From positions 3,285,352 to 3,349,351 of the forward strand of contig CM055096.1 of the NCBI GenBank assembly GCA_029204225.1: 64,000 nucleotides of DNA. The letters run 5' to 3'. Of this stretch, positions 13,069 to 24,560 are shown piece after piece. Under the pieces are notes generated by a model. The model saw nothing but the letters and a program-made list of their open reading frames with translations, was not told the origin of the DNA and did no database searches. Source of the DNA: Diphasiastrum complanatum. Its lineage: Eukaryota > Streptophyta > Lycopodiopsida > Lycopodiales > Lycopodiaceae. Made by a program: the position numbers and the translations under genes. Position 1 is the first letter of the stretch. Every line of letters starts with the position of its first letter.

Positions 13069-13419
13069 CCTTAAGGGGAACTGTTGGATATTAAGTCCAA
13101 AATTGGTGAATGACTATTTCTATTTCATGATTCTTCTTGCACATTTATTGATCGTTGATCTAGGGTCAGGTGAAATCAACTTTGGTTCTACGTCTGCTCA
13201 TCTGATACCTACAGGAGTCACAACATAGACAACCAAACTATTTGAAGAATGTCTACAATGGGCTTCCGACTGATCTCTAGCAAAGGGTAATCAATCCTAT
13301 CATAATCTCAAGTTCATATGTTAAGTTCAATTACTTGAAGTCATTGAAGACTTGGCCATCTTCAAGGACTTTCAAGAACTAGCATTTAGAACAAGTCTGC
13401 AGATTTACATTACTTTTTC

Positions 13420-13500
13420 AATAGTCTGCAGAAATACACTAAGTGTCGCAATAGTATGTAGAAATACTCTAAGTGTTGCTACAGTCTGCAGAAATAAACT
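13420..13500 (+). repeat. 30-bp tandem repeat, 2.7 copies, in the LTR
   Basis: Units at 13420, 13450 and 13480 share AGT(C/A)TG(C/T)AGAAATA followed by AAGTGT. In LTR U3 regions such short arrays often act as enhancers; that role is inferred. Confidence 0.7.
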
Positions 13501-13517
13501 ATCTAGTTTTGCACAAT

Positions 13518-13770
13518 GTCGGCTTTTTCGAAAAAGTGACAATGTCGGCTTCTTCCCAAAATCTACATCCTAGTTCACAAATTAAACTTTTTGCGACAAT
13601 GTTGGCTTTTTCGCATTTTCTCGAAAAAGCGACACTTGCATTCAATTTCTTCCTTTCAATTATTTTGAAGGAGTTAAATCTTTTTAAAGGATAGTGTCAC
13701 CTTTTTAAGGGCACCGTCAACTTTTTAGAGGACAGTGTCATCCTTTTAAGGGCATTGTCAGCTTTTTTGC
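13518..13770 (+). repeat. GTCGGCTTTTTCG motifs and ~20-bp tandem units
   Basis: AATGT(C/T)GGCTT(T/C)TTC recurs at about 13515, 13543 and 13600. The first copy includes a perfect 14-bp palindrome CTTTTTCGAAAAAG (13523-13536). From about 13685 four ~20-bp units follow, each with a G.CA.(T/C)GTCA core followed by CTTTT. This is one low-complexity family inside the LTR. Confidence 0.5.
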
Positions 13771-14639
13771 AAAATCTTGAAGAGAGAGAAAAAACGACAG
13801 TCATCTATTTTCAACGAGGAACGTTCCCAACGACTTTCCAAAAATATGAAGTGAGAGAAAGCCACTTCACGTAAAATGTGAAGTGAGAGCTCTATTTGCA
13901 ACATCCTCGTCTACATCAACATTCCTGATTCGTTGACCCTATATACTATGTAGAGTTGTCACAAAAGCCAAATACTTCCAAGTACTACGGCTTACCTAAT
14001 TAGGTGACAAACATTTACTGTAGTTAATACATGGATTTAATCTATAGATAGATCATCTAGGCACACTCTATGAGATGATTTGTCCATGAGACATATGATT
14101 TGAGCCTCCCAGGTACGTCGCCATTCTGGTTGTAATTGTCATTGTATTGTGCTTCAATGTAATATAGCAGCAGCATGTTTTTATCTATGTATAACATAGA
14201 TGAATGCTTGTTGTGATTGAATGTACTTTATCGCTGTTTGGTCATGCTTGTTTACTCACTCTGATCAGAACATGTATGTCTACGACTCCTTCGCTTCTGA
14301 TCAGATGATGGCTATCTTTGACGCTTGAGGAACTTGCGATATCATACTGCTCTTCCATCTGTTTCAGAACTAAACTTCATATTAAATCTGATTTCCAGTA
14401 ATACCACACACACAAACCATTTCTAATCTCTTCGGTGGACTGTACTCTTGTTTTTGTGAGTATGAATTAATTTTTAAGATCCTGTTGGGCAATTAGAACA
14501 CTTAAAGCTGTGATTATACTTAGCATAAGCTTTCTATTAGACTGTTTTTGCATCTAGCAGTTGATTGCAATGGGAGAGCTGTTCCGCAATATTCTTGTTC
14601 TCTTCTCCATTCACATTCTTCTATCTCCCTTGCCCCATC

Positions 14640-15062
14640 AAAGTTAGCTCACTTGCTCATTATGCATGCTAATGGAAAAGCATTAACAATGGAAAATAGA
14701 GAACAATAGAAAACAAGACAAAAGCACTAGCAATGATTGAATAGCAAATGAGGATGCTTGCTCTCCAAAATGGTAGAGTCTCATCCTTCTCATTAAGCAT
14801 GGAAAATGGTTACAGATGGTGTCTTTTTATCTTTCGGGTGGCCCTTGCCCCTTGCTTCCTATTGGTTACTTGCAAGAAGGTGGGATTGAAATCCACACCA
14901 TCCACAAGAAACACAAATGAATCTATGGTGTAGGAAGAAGCACACCCCAACTACCACCATTTGACTTTTGACTAATCTCAAAAACTTAGTAGCTTAAACT
15001 TTGGCTTCCAATATTATTTTTAATTACATGGCCCAAAGTCTAGTTTATTCCAGAAAGATAAT
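14640..15062 (+). repeat. Dispersed repeat, copy A
   Basis: This ~420-bp block matches 24125-24560 in the same orientation with many identical words: GGTGGGATTGAAATCCACAC, AATGGTGTCTTTTTAT and ATTACATGGCCCAAAGTCT. Homology begins near GTTAGCTCA and ends after the last of these words. It has no coding capacity. It could be part of an LTR or a non-autonomous element; the two copies flank the minus-strand gypsy remnants. Confidence 0.7.
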
Positions 15063-15164
15063 TTACAAGTGCTCATTGGGCCATGGGCTTATGCACACAT
15101 TATGTCATGACCCTTGTATCTTATTTCTACTAATTTTGCATTTTATTTACTTACACCCATGACG

Positions 15165-16000
15165 AGAATACCCCCAACAAGGCCCACGGCCTGAAGTAGT
15201 GCCAATCCCTCAGCACTAGGATGGCTTCGTATAGGCTGCGTTTGGCATGTCTTTGGTGGATGAGATATCTGGTGACGTCTTCCATGAAGTCCAGCCTTGC
15301 AGTGCCCTTCTTGTCCTTGGTAGAAGGACTTATGGACGTCCGTTAGCCAATGTTGCTCAATTCATGTCTAAAAGGGTGAATGCCAAGGTCGCCGAGGAGG
15401 GCCGTTCTATAGCACACTCGGGCCACTAGATGCCAGGGCCATATTTGGGTCAGAATAGATGGATGGGAGATAGTCGTCCCATTTGGTGGCGACGCCCATC
15501 AAGTATTCTAAGTCCTGGGCATATTGTGCGGCCGCGAAACTTTTGGCCAATTCAAGGTTGCGATGGATATCTGGTCCCAAGGGATACCACACTCCGCCCA
15601 TTTTGATTTGCGTGAGTAGGGGACGTAGTGGGCATTGACCCGTAATTGTCTTGGACTTGTGACATATACCCTGATGGTCATAGGGTCTCTTTCGAACAAC
15701 CGTTGGTGCCATCTTGGTTGAGGTGCAGGCTAGCTCATTTCCCTTGACCTCCTTGATTGTCATAGATAACTGCCAGCCGCCGCGTGAGCTTTCATATGGA
15801 TACTGGACTAGGTAGGAATTGATTTTATCCTCTACTGTTTTTGGTTGTCGGAATGCGCGGTTGGCAGAGATGGACCATGAGCCTTGATATGAAGAGGCTT
15901 GTGCTTGGCTCGGTCCCACTGCTTGGGTGGTATCTGGGCCTGTGTCTTGCCCTTGGTCCAGTGTGTCCGCCCCTGTGGCTGCTTCCCCTTGGTCTTGGCT
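15165..16000 (-). pseudogene. Gypsy-type gag remnant, distal part
   Basis: On the minus strand, a 170-codon frame (15919-15407) is preceded by open Gln/Gly-rich sequence (SQDQGEAATGADTLDQGQ) up to the insertion junction at 16000. It is followed, after a stop and frame change, by more protein-like sequence to about 15165. The conserved feature is AAAQYAQDLEYL. It is read as the distal part of the gag whose N-terminus is at 21966-21756, split by the copia insertion. Assignment to Ty3/gypsy rests on the neighbouring integrase remnant on the same strand at 23.2-23.9 kb, so it is an inference. Confidence 0.45.
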
Positions 16001-16006
16001 CTAAGT

Positions 16007-16095
16007 AGCTTGCGCAACATTGTCTTGTCTTGTTGCACTTGACGTTGTGCTGTGGTGATTGATCCGGTCGGGTGTTTAAATTATGTTTCTTAACT
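16007..16095 (+). repeat. Shortened 5' LTR (89 bp)
   Basis: About 80 bases (16018-16095) match the 3' end of the right LTR nearly exactly, including TTGATCCGGTCGGGTGTTTAAA. The upstream ~160 bases of the LTR are missing, so the U3 promoter is lost. It ends CTTAACT, immediately before the primer-binding site. Confidence 0.75.
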
Positions 16096-16107
16096 TGGTA
16101 TTAGAGC
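16096..16107 (+). other. Primer-binding site, tRNA-Met type
   Basis: TGGTATTAGAGC directly follows the left LTR. It differs by one base from TGGTATCAGAGC, the complement of the initiator tRNA-Met 3' end used by most plant copia elements. Confidence 0.85.
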
Positions 16108-17307
16108 CCTTGGTGGCTTGAATCACCGGACAAGAACAGAGAGCTGCGAATTCACGATAGTTTGTTGGCTAGGAAGCACAAAACCGATTCTGTGGAGATT
16201 CGTGGAATAGCTCAAAACTGTAAGAAGATTCAGAGAAAGGGGATTGTCAGCTGAATCAGAGAGCAAGCAAAGATTGAAGCTGGAAAATCTTTTGAAGGGT
16301 TTCTTAGCATTTGTGATTGGTTTGAAACCAATCGAACACCGTTTGAAGAGCAGTTTGGAACAGAATATTGCCTACTATAGGGCAACCTCAGAGGGATAGG
16401 TAACTGCTCAGATAGATTCTCAAGAAGATCATATAAAGTCCAAAATTATCTATAAGTCAGTTTTTTGAGTTGTAAAGTGTTGAAGGTGGGCATTCTAGCC
16501 GCGCGATCCTGCTTGTAAGAAGCCGTGGGCGGCCATGAAGCATTGGAGGAGATAGAGTGATCAGCAGGGCGGCCATCATTGGAGATCAGCGTGAAGAAAC
16601 GTGAAGATGGCGTGAGAGAGCTTGCGGATCAGCTGCGCGGCCAGTCCAAATAGGCCTGCAGCGGTTGCAGGTGTGTTGTGTATGGAGGGAGCGTTATTCG
16701 ATGCACAGAATCATGGACATTCGTTGATCGACCTCCACACTAGTTTGATGGTCAGGATCGGAAGACTGAGGACTAATGCGAGCCATTCGATGTAGAAGAG
16801 CCATTAGATGGCTAGTGAAAAGGCCTGAACGGGTCTGAAGTGCAAAGTGCATTGCAACTTCATTAGAAATCATCAAATTGAAATAATTGTTGGGTCCCAA
16901 GTTTTTGAAGGGTGAAGTTTCTTCACACTGAAGAAACAATTCAAAAACCCAAATTGCCCTTATTTTCACCTCCTTTAGCCTATTTTGGCCAAACAAAAGA
17001 CTATAGCCTCCAAACGAAGGGCACCCTGACTGTACCTGCAAGTACGATACACCAAAACAGAGTGATTGTCGCAGAGAAAGTGTTCGGAGCACACCAGAAG
17101 TGATTTCACCATTCCACTGGGCAGGTAGTTGGGAGTTGGTGACGAGAAGCATTTCGGAAAGCGTCAGTTTGGCTTTCAATTTGGCGAAAGAGTGGCGGGT
17201 GGCCTAGTAAGCCAAAAATTGCAGGTCATTATTTGTGAATTCTGACATCATGGTTGGCTTTGGCATACACTTTATAGCCTACAGGTGGAGTTTCAAGCAG
17301 TTTGGAG
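16108..17307 (+). other. Untranslated leader of the copia element
   Basis: About 1.2 kb between the primer site and the gag ATG with no coding content on the + strand. GCGGCCA words repeat near 16530, 16570 and 16640. The 161-codon minus-strand frame at 16694-17179 has no recognisable motif and is regarded as chance. Confidence 0.5.
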
Positions 17308-20300
17308 ATGACAAACATCAATGAGGCAATTTTGGGCTATGCAAGCAAACTTGATGGGACTTCTAACTACAACATCTGGAAATTCAAAATGAAGAGCATT
17401 TTGATGGAGAAAGAGTTATGGAGATCGTGGCAGGTATTGAAGTCTGGCCAAATACCACTCCAGGTGACATGAGGGCCTTTGATAAAAAGGCGCAGAGAGC
17501 ATTGTCCTTAATCAATCTTTCAGTGAAAGACCATGTGATCACTCATCTAAGTGATGCCACAATGGCTAGGGGAGCTTGGAAAGCTCTTAGAATGCAATTT
17601 CAAACTTGCAATCTAGCTCGGGCCATGTTCTTGAAGTCAAGATTTAACACAGTAAGGATGGAAGAAAGTGAATCAGTGGGATCTTTCTTCACCAGGTTAA
17701 AGGATCTGAGAGATCAACTTGTAGCAATTGGAGAACCAATTAGGGACGTTGAATTGGTACATACCACAATGAGCGGTGTCTCGGAAGGGATACAGATGTT
17801 TGTGAGCGACATTGCTTTGAGGGAGAGGTTGCCTACTTTTGAAGACTTCCACGGAATCATGGTGCAGGAAGAGCAGCGTCGCGAAGTGGTGAAGTCAAGG
17901 CAAACCCCACAAGAGAATCAAGCCTTGCTTGCTAAAGGCAAGCAGAAAGGATGGAAAAGGATTCCTAAAAAATCCAAGGATGATAATGACGAGGGAGAGT
18001 CGTCATCAAAAGGGAAAAAGAAGAATAAAGACAAATGTTACTATTGCCACAAACCGGGTCATTGGGCACACGAGTGTTACAAGAAGAAAGCAGACATAAA
18101 GATGGGAAAAGTGACTCAACAAAGCAACATTGCCAAAGATGATGGAGAAGAGGACGAGACAAGTGTCTTTTCATCGGCATTGGCATCCCAAGTTGATGAT
18201 GGTGCCAGATGGTTCATAGATTCAGGCGCCACAAGGCATATGACCGGGAAACATGATTGGTTTGAGAAATTCTCACCAATCCATGATGGGGATAAGGTCA
18301 CTCAAGCCAATGGGGAGGAATGCCAAATACAGAGTGTGGGCAATGTACATGTGCAGTTTCCTTATGGTAAAATCAAGGACATCCCTAATGTGCTTTATGT
18401 TCCTGGAATCAAAAAGAGTTTGCTTTCTGTTGGTGTAATGACAAATCAACATCTTAAGGTTGAATTTGTCAAGGATGGATGCCTTATGAGGGATATGAAC
18501 CACAACCATAAAGTGGTGGCGAAAGGTTATAGAGATAGTAACTATGACCTTTATAAATTGGATGCTGCAAAACCAGGAGAATATGGTCTGGCTATCTCAA
18601 CAGCATCTCAACCTAAGTTGTGGCACAAAAGACTTGGTCATTTGAACTATGGGAGCTTGAGATTGATGGCAAAGCTGAAGGGTTATCGGCATTGCAGGAT
18701 GATCATAGTGCGATATGTGAAGGATGCGTCATGGGAAAGCATCACAGGGAGACATTCAAGAAAGGTGGAGCTGCAAGGGCTAAGAAACCGTTGGAACTCA
18801 TTCACAGCGACCTGTGCGGCCCAATGAGGACCATGTCGTTGGAAAAAGCATATTATTTTATGACTTTCATAGATGATTACTCTAGGAGGACATGGATTTA
18901 TTTCTTGAAGAAGAAATCTAACGCTTTTGCTCGTTTCAAGGAGTTCAAGATTTTGGTAGAGAACCAACTGGATGCATGCATTAAAGTGCTAAGATCCGAT
19001 AGAGGGGGCGAATACAAATCTGGTGATTTTGAGGACTTTTGCAAAGAACACGGCATCAAAAGACAATTCACACAGTCACACACGCCACATAGTAATGGTG
19101 TAGCTGAAAGAAAAAATAGGACTATTATGGAGAGTGCACGCTCCATGATGAAGCAAATGGGCTTGACCGATTCACTTTGGTCGGAAGTGTGCAGTGCAGC
19201 AACGTTCTTGCAAAATAGGAGCCCTATAGTTGTGATTCCAAATGTGACTCCCGAAGAAGCATTTACAGGAATAAAGCCAAAAATCGACAAGTTTCGTGTC
19301 ATTGGATGTAAGGCCATAGGTACATGTGCCAAAGGAGGAGCGAAAGAAACTTGATGCCAAAGCAATCAAGTGTATCTTCATCGGTTATGACAAGAGGACG
19401 AAGGCATACATGTGTTTTGATCCTGTAATGAACAAGATTCACATTAGCAAGGATGTAATCTTTGATGAGATGCATAGGTATGAAGATGAAGACCATGCAA
19501 GTGGTGAAAGCATCAAAAGACTTCCCACAATTTTGGAGGAAGAAGATGAAGAAGATGCTCCACAAGATGATGCACATGAAGACGAGAGTCGAGAGGGCGA
19601 GTATGAAAGGACACCACCTATTCAAGAGCCTAGGGGGAGGTACTTTCCAATAGGAGCAATGAAGGAGAAACCGGTTGGAAGTAAGAGACATTACTTAGAC
19701 ACTCCCTGGGATACATACTCTCCACGTAGTGTATCACCTGAATCTAAGATACCAAAATGGTATGAAAAGATCATGAAGGACGCAAAGCTAAATCAACCAG
19801 GATCTAGCACACAAAGAGAAGTGAGAAGATCAACGCAGAAAAGGAAGTCTCCCGATCGTTATCATGTGAACTATGCCCTAATGAGTGACATTTTGAAGTG
19901 TCGAGAGCCATCAACCTTTGATGAGGCAAAAGATCACAAAGAGTGGCAAAGGGCAATGGAAGAGGAGATAGAATCCATCCACATGCATAATACATGGGAG
20001 TTGGTTGATCTACCACTTGGAAAGAAACCCATTGACAACAAATGGGTGTTTAGAACAAAGTTTCATGCGGATGGCATGATAGCAAAGCATAAGGCACACC
20101 TAGTAGTGAAGGGTTATGAGCAAAGCAAAGGAATTGACTATGAAGAGACATTTGTTCCAGTGGCTAAGTGGACTACGCTACGTCTTATCATTGCCTTAGA
20201 ATCTCATTTTGGATGGAGATCCATCAAATGGATGTGAAGTCCGCATTTTTGAATGGTGACTTAGAGGAAGAAGTTTACATGGTCCAACTGCAGGGCTTCA

Positions 20301-21406
20301 TAGCAAAAGGGCAAGAACAGAAGATATGTAAACTACACAAAGCACTTTATGGCCTTAAGCAAGCGCCACGCGCATGGCATGGACGCATTGACAATTACTT
20401 TCTTTCTCATGGGTTTGTAAGAACAAATTCAGATCCAAACCTTTATGTTCTCATAAATGATGATAGCATTGCCTTGATTGTACTTTACGTTGATGATATC
20501 ATTATCAGGACAATGATGAGAACCTCACTCGTTCTATCAAAGCCAACTTATGCAAGCAGTTTGAGATGATAGATTTAGATCTTATGCACTATTGCTTGGG
20601 TGTCGAAGTATGGAAAATTGGCAGTGATATCAGGTTATGTCAAAACAAGTATGTGGGCGAGATATTGGAGAGATTTCACATGACAGAGTGCAAACCTTCC
20701 ATCACCCCTTGCGAAGCTGGTAAGAAATTATCTCGTATTGATTATAGTGCACATGTTGACGCTACTCTATTTCATCAACTAGTTGGGAGTTTGATATATC
20801 TTACGACTACACGTCCTGATATCTGCTATGCTGTAAGTTTGATTAGCCAATTCATGTCATCACCCACTATGGACCATTGGAAAGCTGCAAAAAGGATTTT
20901 GAGGTATGTGAAAGGTACACCTAACCTTGGCCTAATCTACAAAAGACAAAGTGTTTTACCTAAGTTGCAGGGTTATGTTGACGCTGATTGGACAAGAAGT
21001 ATAGATGATAGAAAGTCAACAACAGGTTATGCCTTCAATTTTTGGTAGCGGTTGTTTTTCATGGTCTAGCAAGAAGCAAGATACTATTTCTCTTTCTTCT
21101 ACAAAAGCTGAATATAAAGCGTTGGGTTCTGCTACCTAGGAAGCTGTTTGGCTATGTAAGTTGTTTGTGAGATTGGCATAAAGCAGGAAAATCCTACTGT
21201 GTGACAGTCAAAGTGGAATACAATTGGCTAAGAATCCTATCTTTCACGCAAAATATCACTTTGTGCATGAGAAGCTACAATCTGAAGATATAAGTATTGT
21301 ACATTGTTCTACGTTATTACAAGTTGCTGATATATTTACGAAAGCTTTAAGTAAAGAAAAGTTTGAGACTTTTAGAGCCAAACTTGGCTTAGCTCTGGTT
21401 ATGTAA
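17308..21406 (+). pseudogene. Ty1/copia gag-pol, multiply frameshifted
   Basis: Gag starts at ATG 17308 (MTNINEAILGYASKLDGTSN) and shifts frame near 17418. Then follow the UBN2-type gag, the zinc knuckle CYYCHKPGHWAHEC (18036-18077), protease WFIDSGATRHMT (Asp near 18219) and the pre-integrase LWHKRLGHLNYG. Integrase continues in another frame from about 18690 with DYSRRTWIYF, RSDRGGEY and NGVAERKNR, so the DDE residues are present. Frames change again near 19315, 20200, 20510 and 21046. RT shows LYGLKQAPRAW and LYVDDIII. RNase H has SSTKAEYKA, a stop at about 21137, and the C-terminus DIFTKALSKEKF. The element encoded a complete set of proteins but cannot make them now. Confidence 0.88.
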
Positions 21407-21497
21407 AAAGCCTTTACTCGTAATACTATCATGGAGGTATGTTCCATGAATAGAGTAAACTCTAAAATAAAGAGAGACGTTGATAATTGAGGGAGAG

Positions 21498-21749
21498 AGT
21501 TAAAATAGCAATGATCGACTTATACAATGCTTTTTTATTTCGACGGCACCACGTGTGCTTAGTTCTAGAATTATCGGGCCGTCTTTCTTTTACGAGCCCT
21601 TTGAGTGCTTTTAAGCAACTTATCTTTGTACTTACTTATCAGTTGAATATACAGTTTGTGGAGAGCAATTATGTTGTCTTGTCTTGTTGCACTTGACGTT
21701 GTGTTGTGGTGATTGATCCGGTCGGGTGTTTAAATTGTGTTTCTTAACT
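21498..21749 (+). repeat. 3' LTR (252 bp) of the broken copia
   Basis: Preceded by the polypurine tract TTGAGGGAGAG. It starts AGTTAA and ends TTAACT, a perfect 6-bp terminal inverted repeat, instead of the usual TG..CA ends. Its last ~80 bp match the left LTR. The direct repeat CTAAGT follows at 21750-21755. Confidence 0.7.
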
Positions 21750-21755
21750 CTAAGT

Positions 21756-21966
21756 GTATGTTAAGGGCGGTAGAGAAAAGCTGTGGGTAAATTCCCATGG
21801 CTTGCAGGAGACATCCGGCTCTCTGGACCCATGGCATGACCAAGGAGTGTGAGGGCAGCGACATGATCTGCATGTCAGTAGGTACGTCATTAATGATGAC
21901 GTCCTTGGGGTCAGTTTCGTCAGATGGACTGGATGGTGCGTTGTGAGAGCTGGAAGGAGAAGCCAT
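21756..21966 (-). pseudogene. Gypsy-type gag N-terminus, split by the copia insertion
   Basis: From ATG 21966 (minus strand), an open frame of about 70 codons runs into the copia insertion junction: Ser/Pro/Asp-rich at the start, then MPWVQRAGCLLQAMG. Its sense matches the minus-strand remnant at 15165-16000, which is read as its continuation. Family assignment is by context. Confidence 0.4.
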
Positions 21967-23193
21967 AAGGTTATAGGATCGGATTCAGAGATAACATTGA
22001 TGTGGTCGAAGACGGAGATGGAAAAAGAAAGAAAAGGCTTTCAAAAAGGGCAAAAAGCACAAAAAACAAAGGAAAAGGCCTTAAAAAACTATTAAGATGG
22101 ATATCACACGAACAGGGCTGGAAATGAGTGTATGGTAGGTGGTTATGATAGCAAATGGAAGTGCCGGTAGAGTTTGGTGACAATCAGAGCAGTTTGTAAT
22201 TTCACTAAAAATCTCGATAGAGCTTTGCTGTATAAAGTGCCAAATGAATCGAATTCTCCCCTTATATAGAGGACAATTAGAGTGTGTATTAGGAGAAGTG
22301 CACTTTTCTCAGTTCAGTTCTTTACCAAAATTGGTAGGGATCTTCTTCACAAAATTATAAGACCCCAGAAAAGTCTGTGAAGGCTCAGTAGATGATTTGA
22401 CTACCCTCCTGCAAGAGTTCAGCAAGTCCTACAAGGGTTGAACTCTCTCAAGAAGTGAACTCTCACACCACTTTTCTATATCTCTGATTTTTTAGATCTG
22501 ACTATGCAAACATGGTAATTTCACTGTCTTGAGTCCAAAAATGGTGTCTACAAAGGTTGGTTCTGAGATCTTAATGCCCTGCGAAGGTTCCACAAACTGA
22601 ACACTCGCAGAAACTCAAATTTGATGAGTTTTTTCATTAGTAACTCTCGAAGAGATTTTTATAGATGCATCTGAGTCAGATCTAGTGACTGACAAGGCTG
22701 CGAGAGTTGGTTCCAAAAGGATCTCAAAAAATCATGAAAAAAATGCTCTTTTTAGTGCTTTTTGGTGATATCTTGAGATTCTCTGATCTCTAATTCTTGC
22801 AGGCAGGTATACACTTGCATCCAGGTCAGATCTAACTATGGAGAATTTTGTGAGAGTTCTTATGAGGATTTAGTTGCTGATCCATCAGTTTAAGTGATTT
22901 TCACTCCTATTTTTGGCACTTTTTCTCTAGATCTATGCTGTAAATCTGCATTTTTTGAGGCTAAGTAGTATCTGAGGATGATCTGCTACCTTTTTTATCT
23001 CATCTGGATCTGGATCCTACTTGGATCCTATTGGATCTTGTCTGATTTGCCCAGATTTCATCTAATCTTACTGAATCTTGAGAGATTTGGCCCGATTTGA
23101 CTAGATCTACTTAGACCTGACTTATTTTGATTAGATCTGGATGTGATGCCTTCTGATTGGGCTTGATCTGACTCATGTATGTGTAGATGGACA
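21967..23193 (-). other. Leader and possible LTR between gypsy integrase and gag remnants
   Basis: No coding content. On the minus strand it lies after an integrase C-terminus and before a gag start, where an LTR plus leader shared by two tandem elements would be expected. From about 22980 to 23175 the sequence is a degenerate run of GATCTG/GATCTT words. No primer-binding site or TG..CA ends were identified, so the LTR call is tentative. Confidence 0.35.
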
Positions 23194-23896
23194 TCACCTA
23201 GCTAGATCTGTCTTACTGTGGTGGTCAGTTTTGTGGAGTTGCCTACCGTTGATGGGTGTATCAAATGGCATCCCATCAAGTTGTTCGAGGTTCACGGCTC
23301 CATGGCTTAGGATTCCCTTGACACGGTACGGGCCTTCGCGTGTGAACTTCAACTTTCCCTTGATTGCCTTGGTTTTATACATGAGGATGAGGTCTTCAGA
23401 TTAAAAATCCTTCTTGTGTAACCGACAATCATGTCATGCTTTGTGTCGTGATTTCTCGGCTGCTACTGCATGTACCGCCAAGATGCTTGTCTTGCAAAGT
23501 TTGTGTAAGGCTTCATGGCGTAGTTGTAGAGATTTGGATTCATCTAGGCATTGTGTTACGGCAACCCTTAATGACAGCACCAAAAACTCTACTGACTTTA
23601 CTGCATCTTGACCATAAACCAATTGAAAGGGCGTTTGATCAATGCTATCCTTGTATGCCCTTGTATGTTGTTTTGAATGCCCATAGCGCAGCATTTAACT
23701 TGTGCTCCCAATCGGATTTGCTAGCTTCAACTATTTTCGTGATCACACTACACAAGATCCTATTGGATGACTCTGCCTGCCCATTACCGTGAGGATAATA
23801 AGGTGTGCTAAATCGATGGATCACGAAGAATTCCTCCAATAGGACTTTAATGGTCTCATTGATGAAATGGCTTCTGCGATCGCTGACTATCTCCAT
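23194..23896 (-). pseudogene. Ty3/gypsy integrase C-terminal remnant
   Basis: Three minus-strand frames in order cover the end of an integrase. The first has VSDRRSHFINE and HPHGNGQAESSNR-like YYPHGNGQAESSNR, the second DQTPFQLVYGQDAV, and the third GPYRVKGILSHGAVNLEQLDG, the post-core domain with the shared GPYRV..I motif. Two frame breaks and stops (near 23400) separate them. Everything upstream (protease, RT, RNase H) is missing, as the sequence changes at about 23940. A homologous end piece lies on the + strand at 41985-42095. Confidence 0.8.
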
Positions 23897-24124
23897 GTAG
23901 GGTGTGTAGTTATTGTCGGTGAGCAGCCCTTTCGCTTGTCAAAGAGCACTAGATAGGTGCCTAACTATATCAAGTTGCTAGAATTAGGTGTATTTTACTC
24001 TTTCCTCTAACTCTACCCCAATTTTAACACTACTCCAACTAACTCTAGTTCAAACTAACTCTAAATACAAGCATTCAACATGATTGAGGGTGAAAAGAGA
24101 GAGAGAAGAAGAGAACAGAGAGGT

Positions 24125-24560
24125 GAGATGGAGGTTAGCTCAAATGCTCAATGTCATTTCTTATGGAAAAAACACAAAGCAAAAAGCATAGAAACTAGAA
24201 AGAACAAGCAAAACACAACAAGAGCATAAGCAAGAGTGATTAGCAAATGAGAAAGCTTGAGCTCTCAAATTAGTAGAGTCTCCTCCTCTCTGTTAAGCAT
24301 GAAAATATGATACAAATGGTGTCTTTTTATGGATGGGGAAGGCCTTTTCCCCTTTCTCCTATTGGCTATTCCAAGGAAGGTGGGATTGAAATCCACACCC
24401 TTCATCAAAAGCACAAACTAATCAGTGGTGGAGATTGAAACACACTTCACCTACCACCAATTAACTATGACTAATTAATCAAACTTAGGAACTTAAGCTT
24501 AAGCTTAACTTTGGCCTTCTACTATTATTTTGAATTACATGGCCCAAAGTCTTATGTAAA
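24125..24560 (+). repeat. Dispersed repeat, copy B
   Basis: Second copy of the ~420-bp block at 14640-15062, same orientation, sharing GTTAGCTCA at the left, AAGGTGGGATTGAAATCCAC in the middle and ATTACATGGCCCAAAGTCT at the right. It is diverged by many substitutions and small indels, so both copies are old. Confidence 0.7.

Larger units (their letters stand above)
13070..14500 (+). mobile_element. Polypurine tract and probable 3' LTR of the copia remnant
   Basis: CTTAAGGGGAAC (about 13070-13081) is a polypurine tract. It is directly followed by TGTTGGATATTAAG, a plausible LTR start at 13082. A TATA-like CTATATACTA lies near 13938. The LTR end is not certain; no CA terminus with matching target duplication was found and no 5' LTR partner exists in the window, so the right limit is a guess. 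The LTR contains two short tandem arrays listed separately. Confidence 0.45.
16007..21749 (+). mobile_element. Ty1/copia element inserted in gypsy gag sequence, broken
   Basis: The element is bounded by related terminal sequences (16007-16095 and 21498-21749) and by the direct repeat CTAAGT at 16001-16006 and 21750-21755, a likely target duplication. A tRNA-Met primer site follows the left LTR. The internal region encodes gag, protease, integrase, RT and RNase H in the usual copia order, but with about six frame breaks. The left LTR is shortened. The interrupted host sequence is a minus-strand gag remnant. Confidence 0.8.

Noticed and set aside
16694-17179. 161-codon minus-strand frame
   Set aside because: Lies in the untranslated leader of a + strand copia; no motif found.
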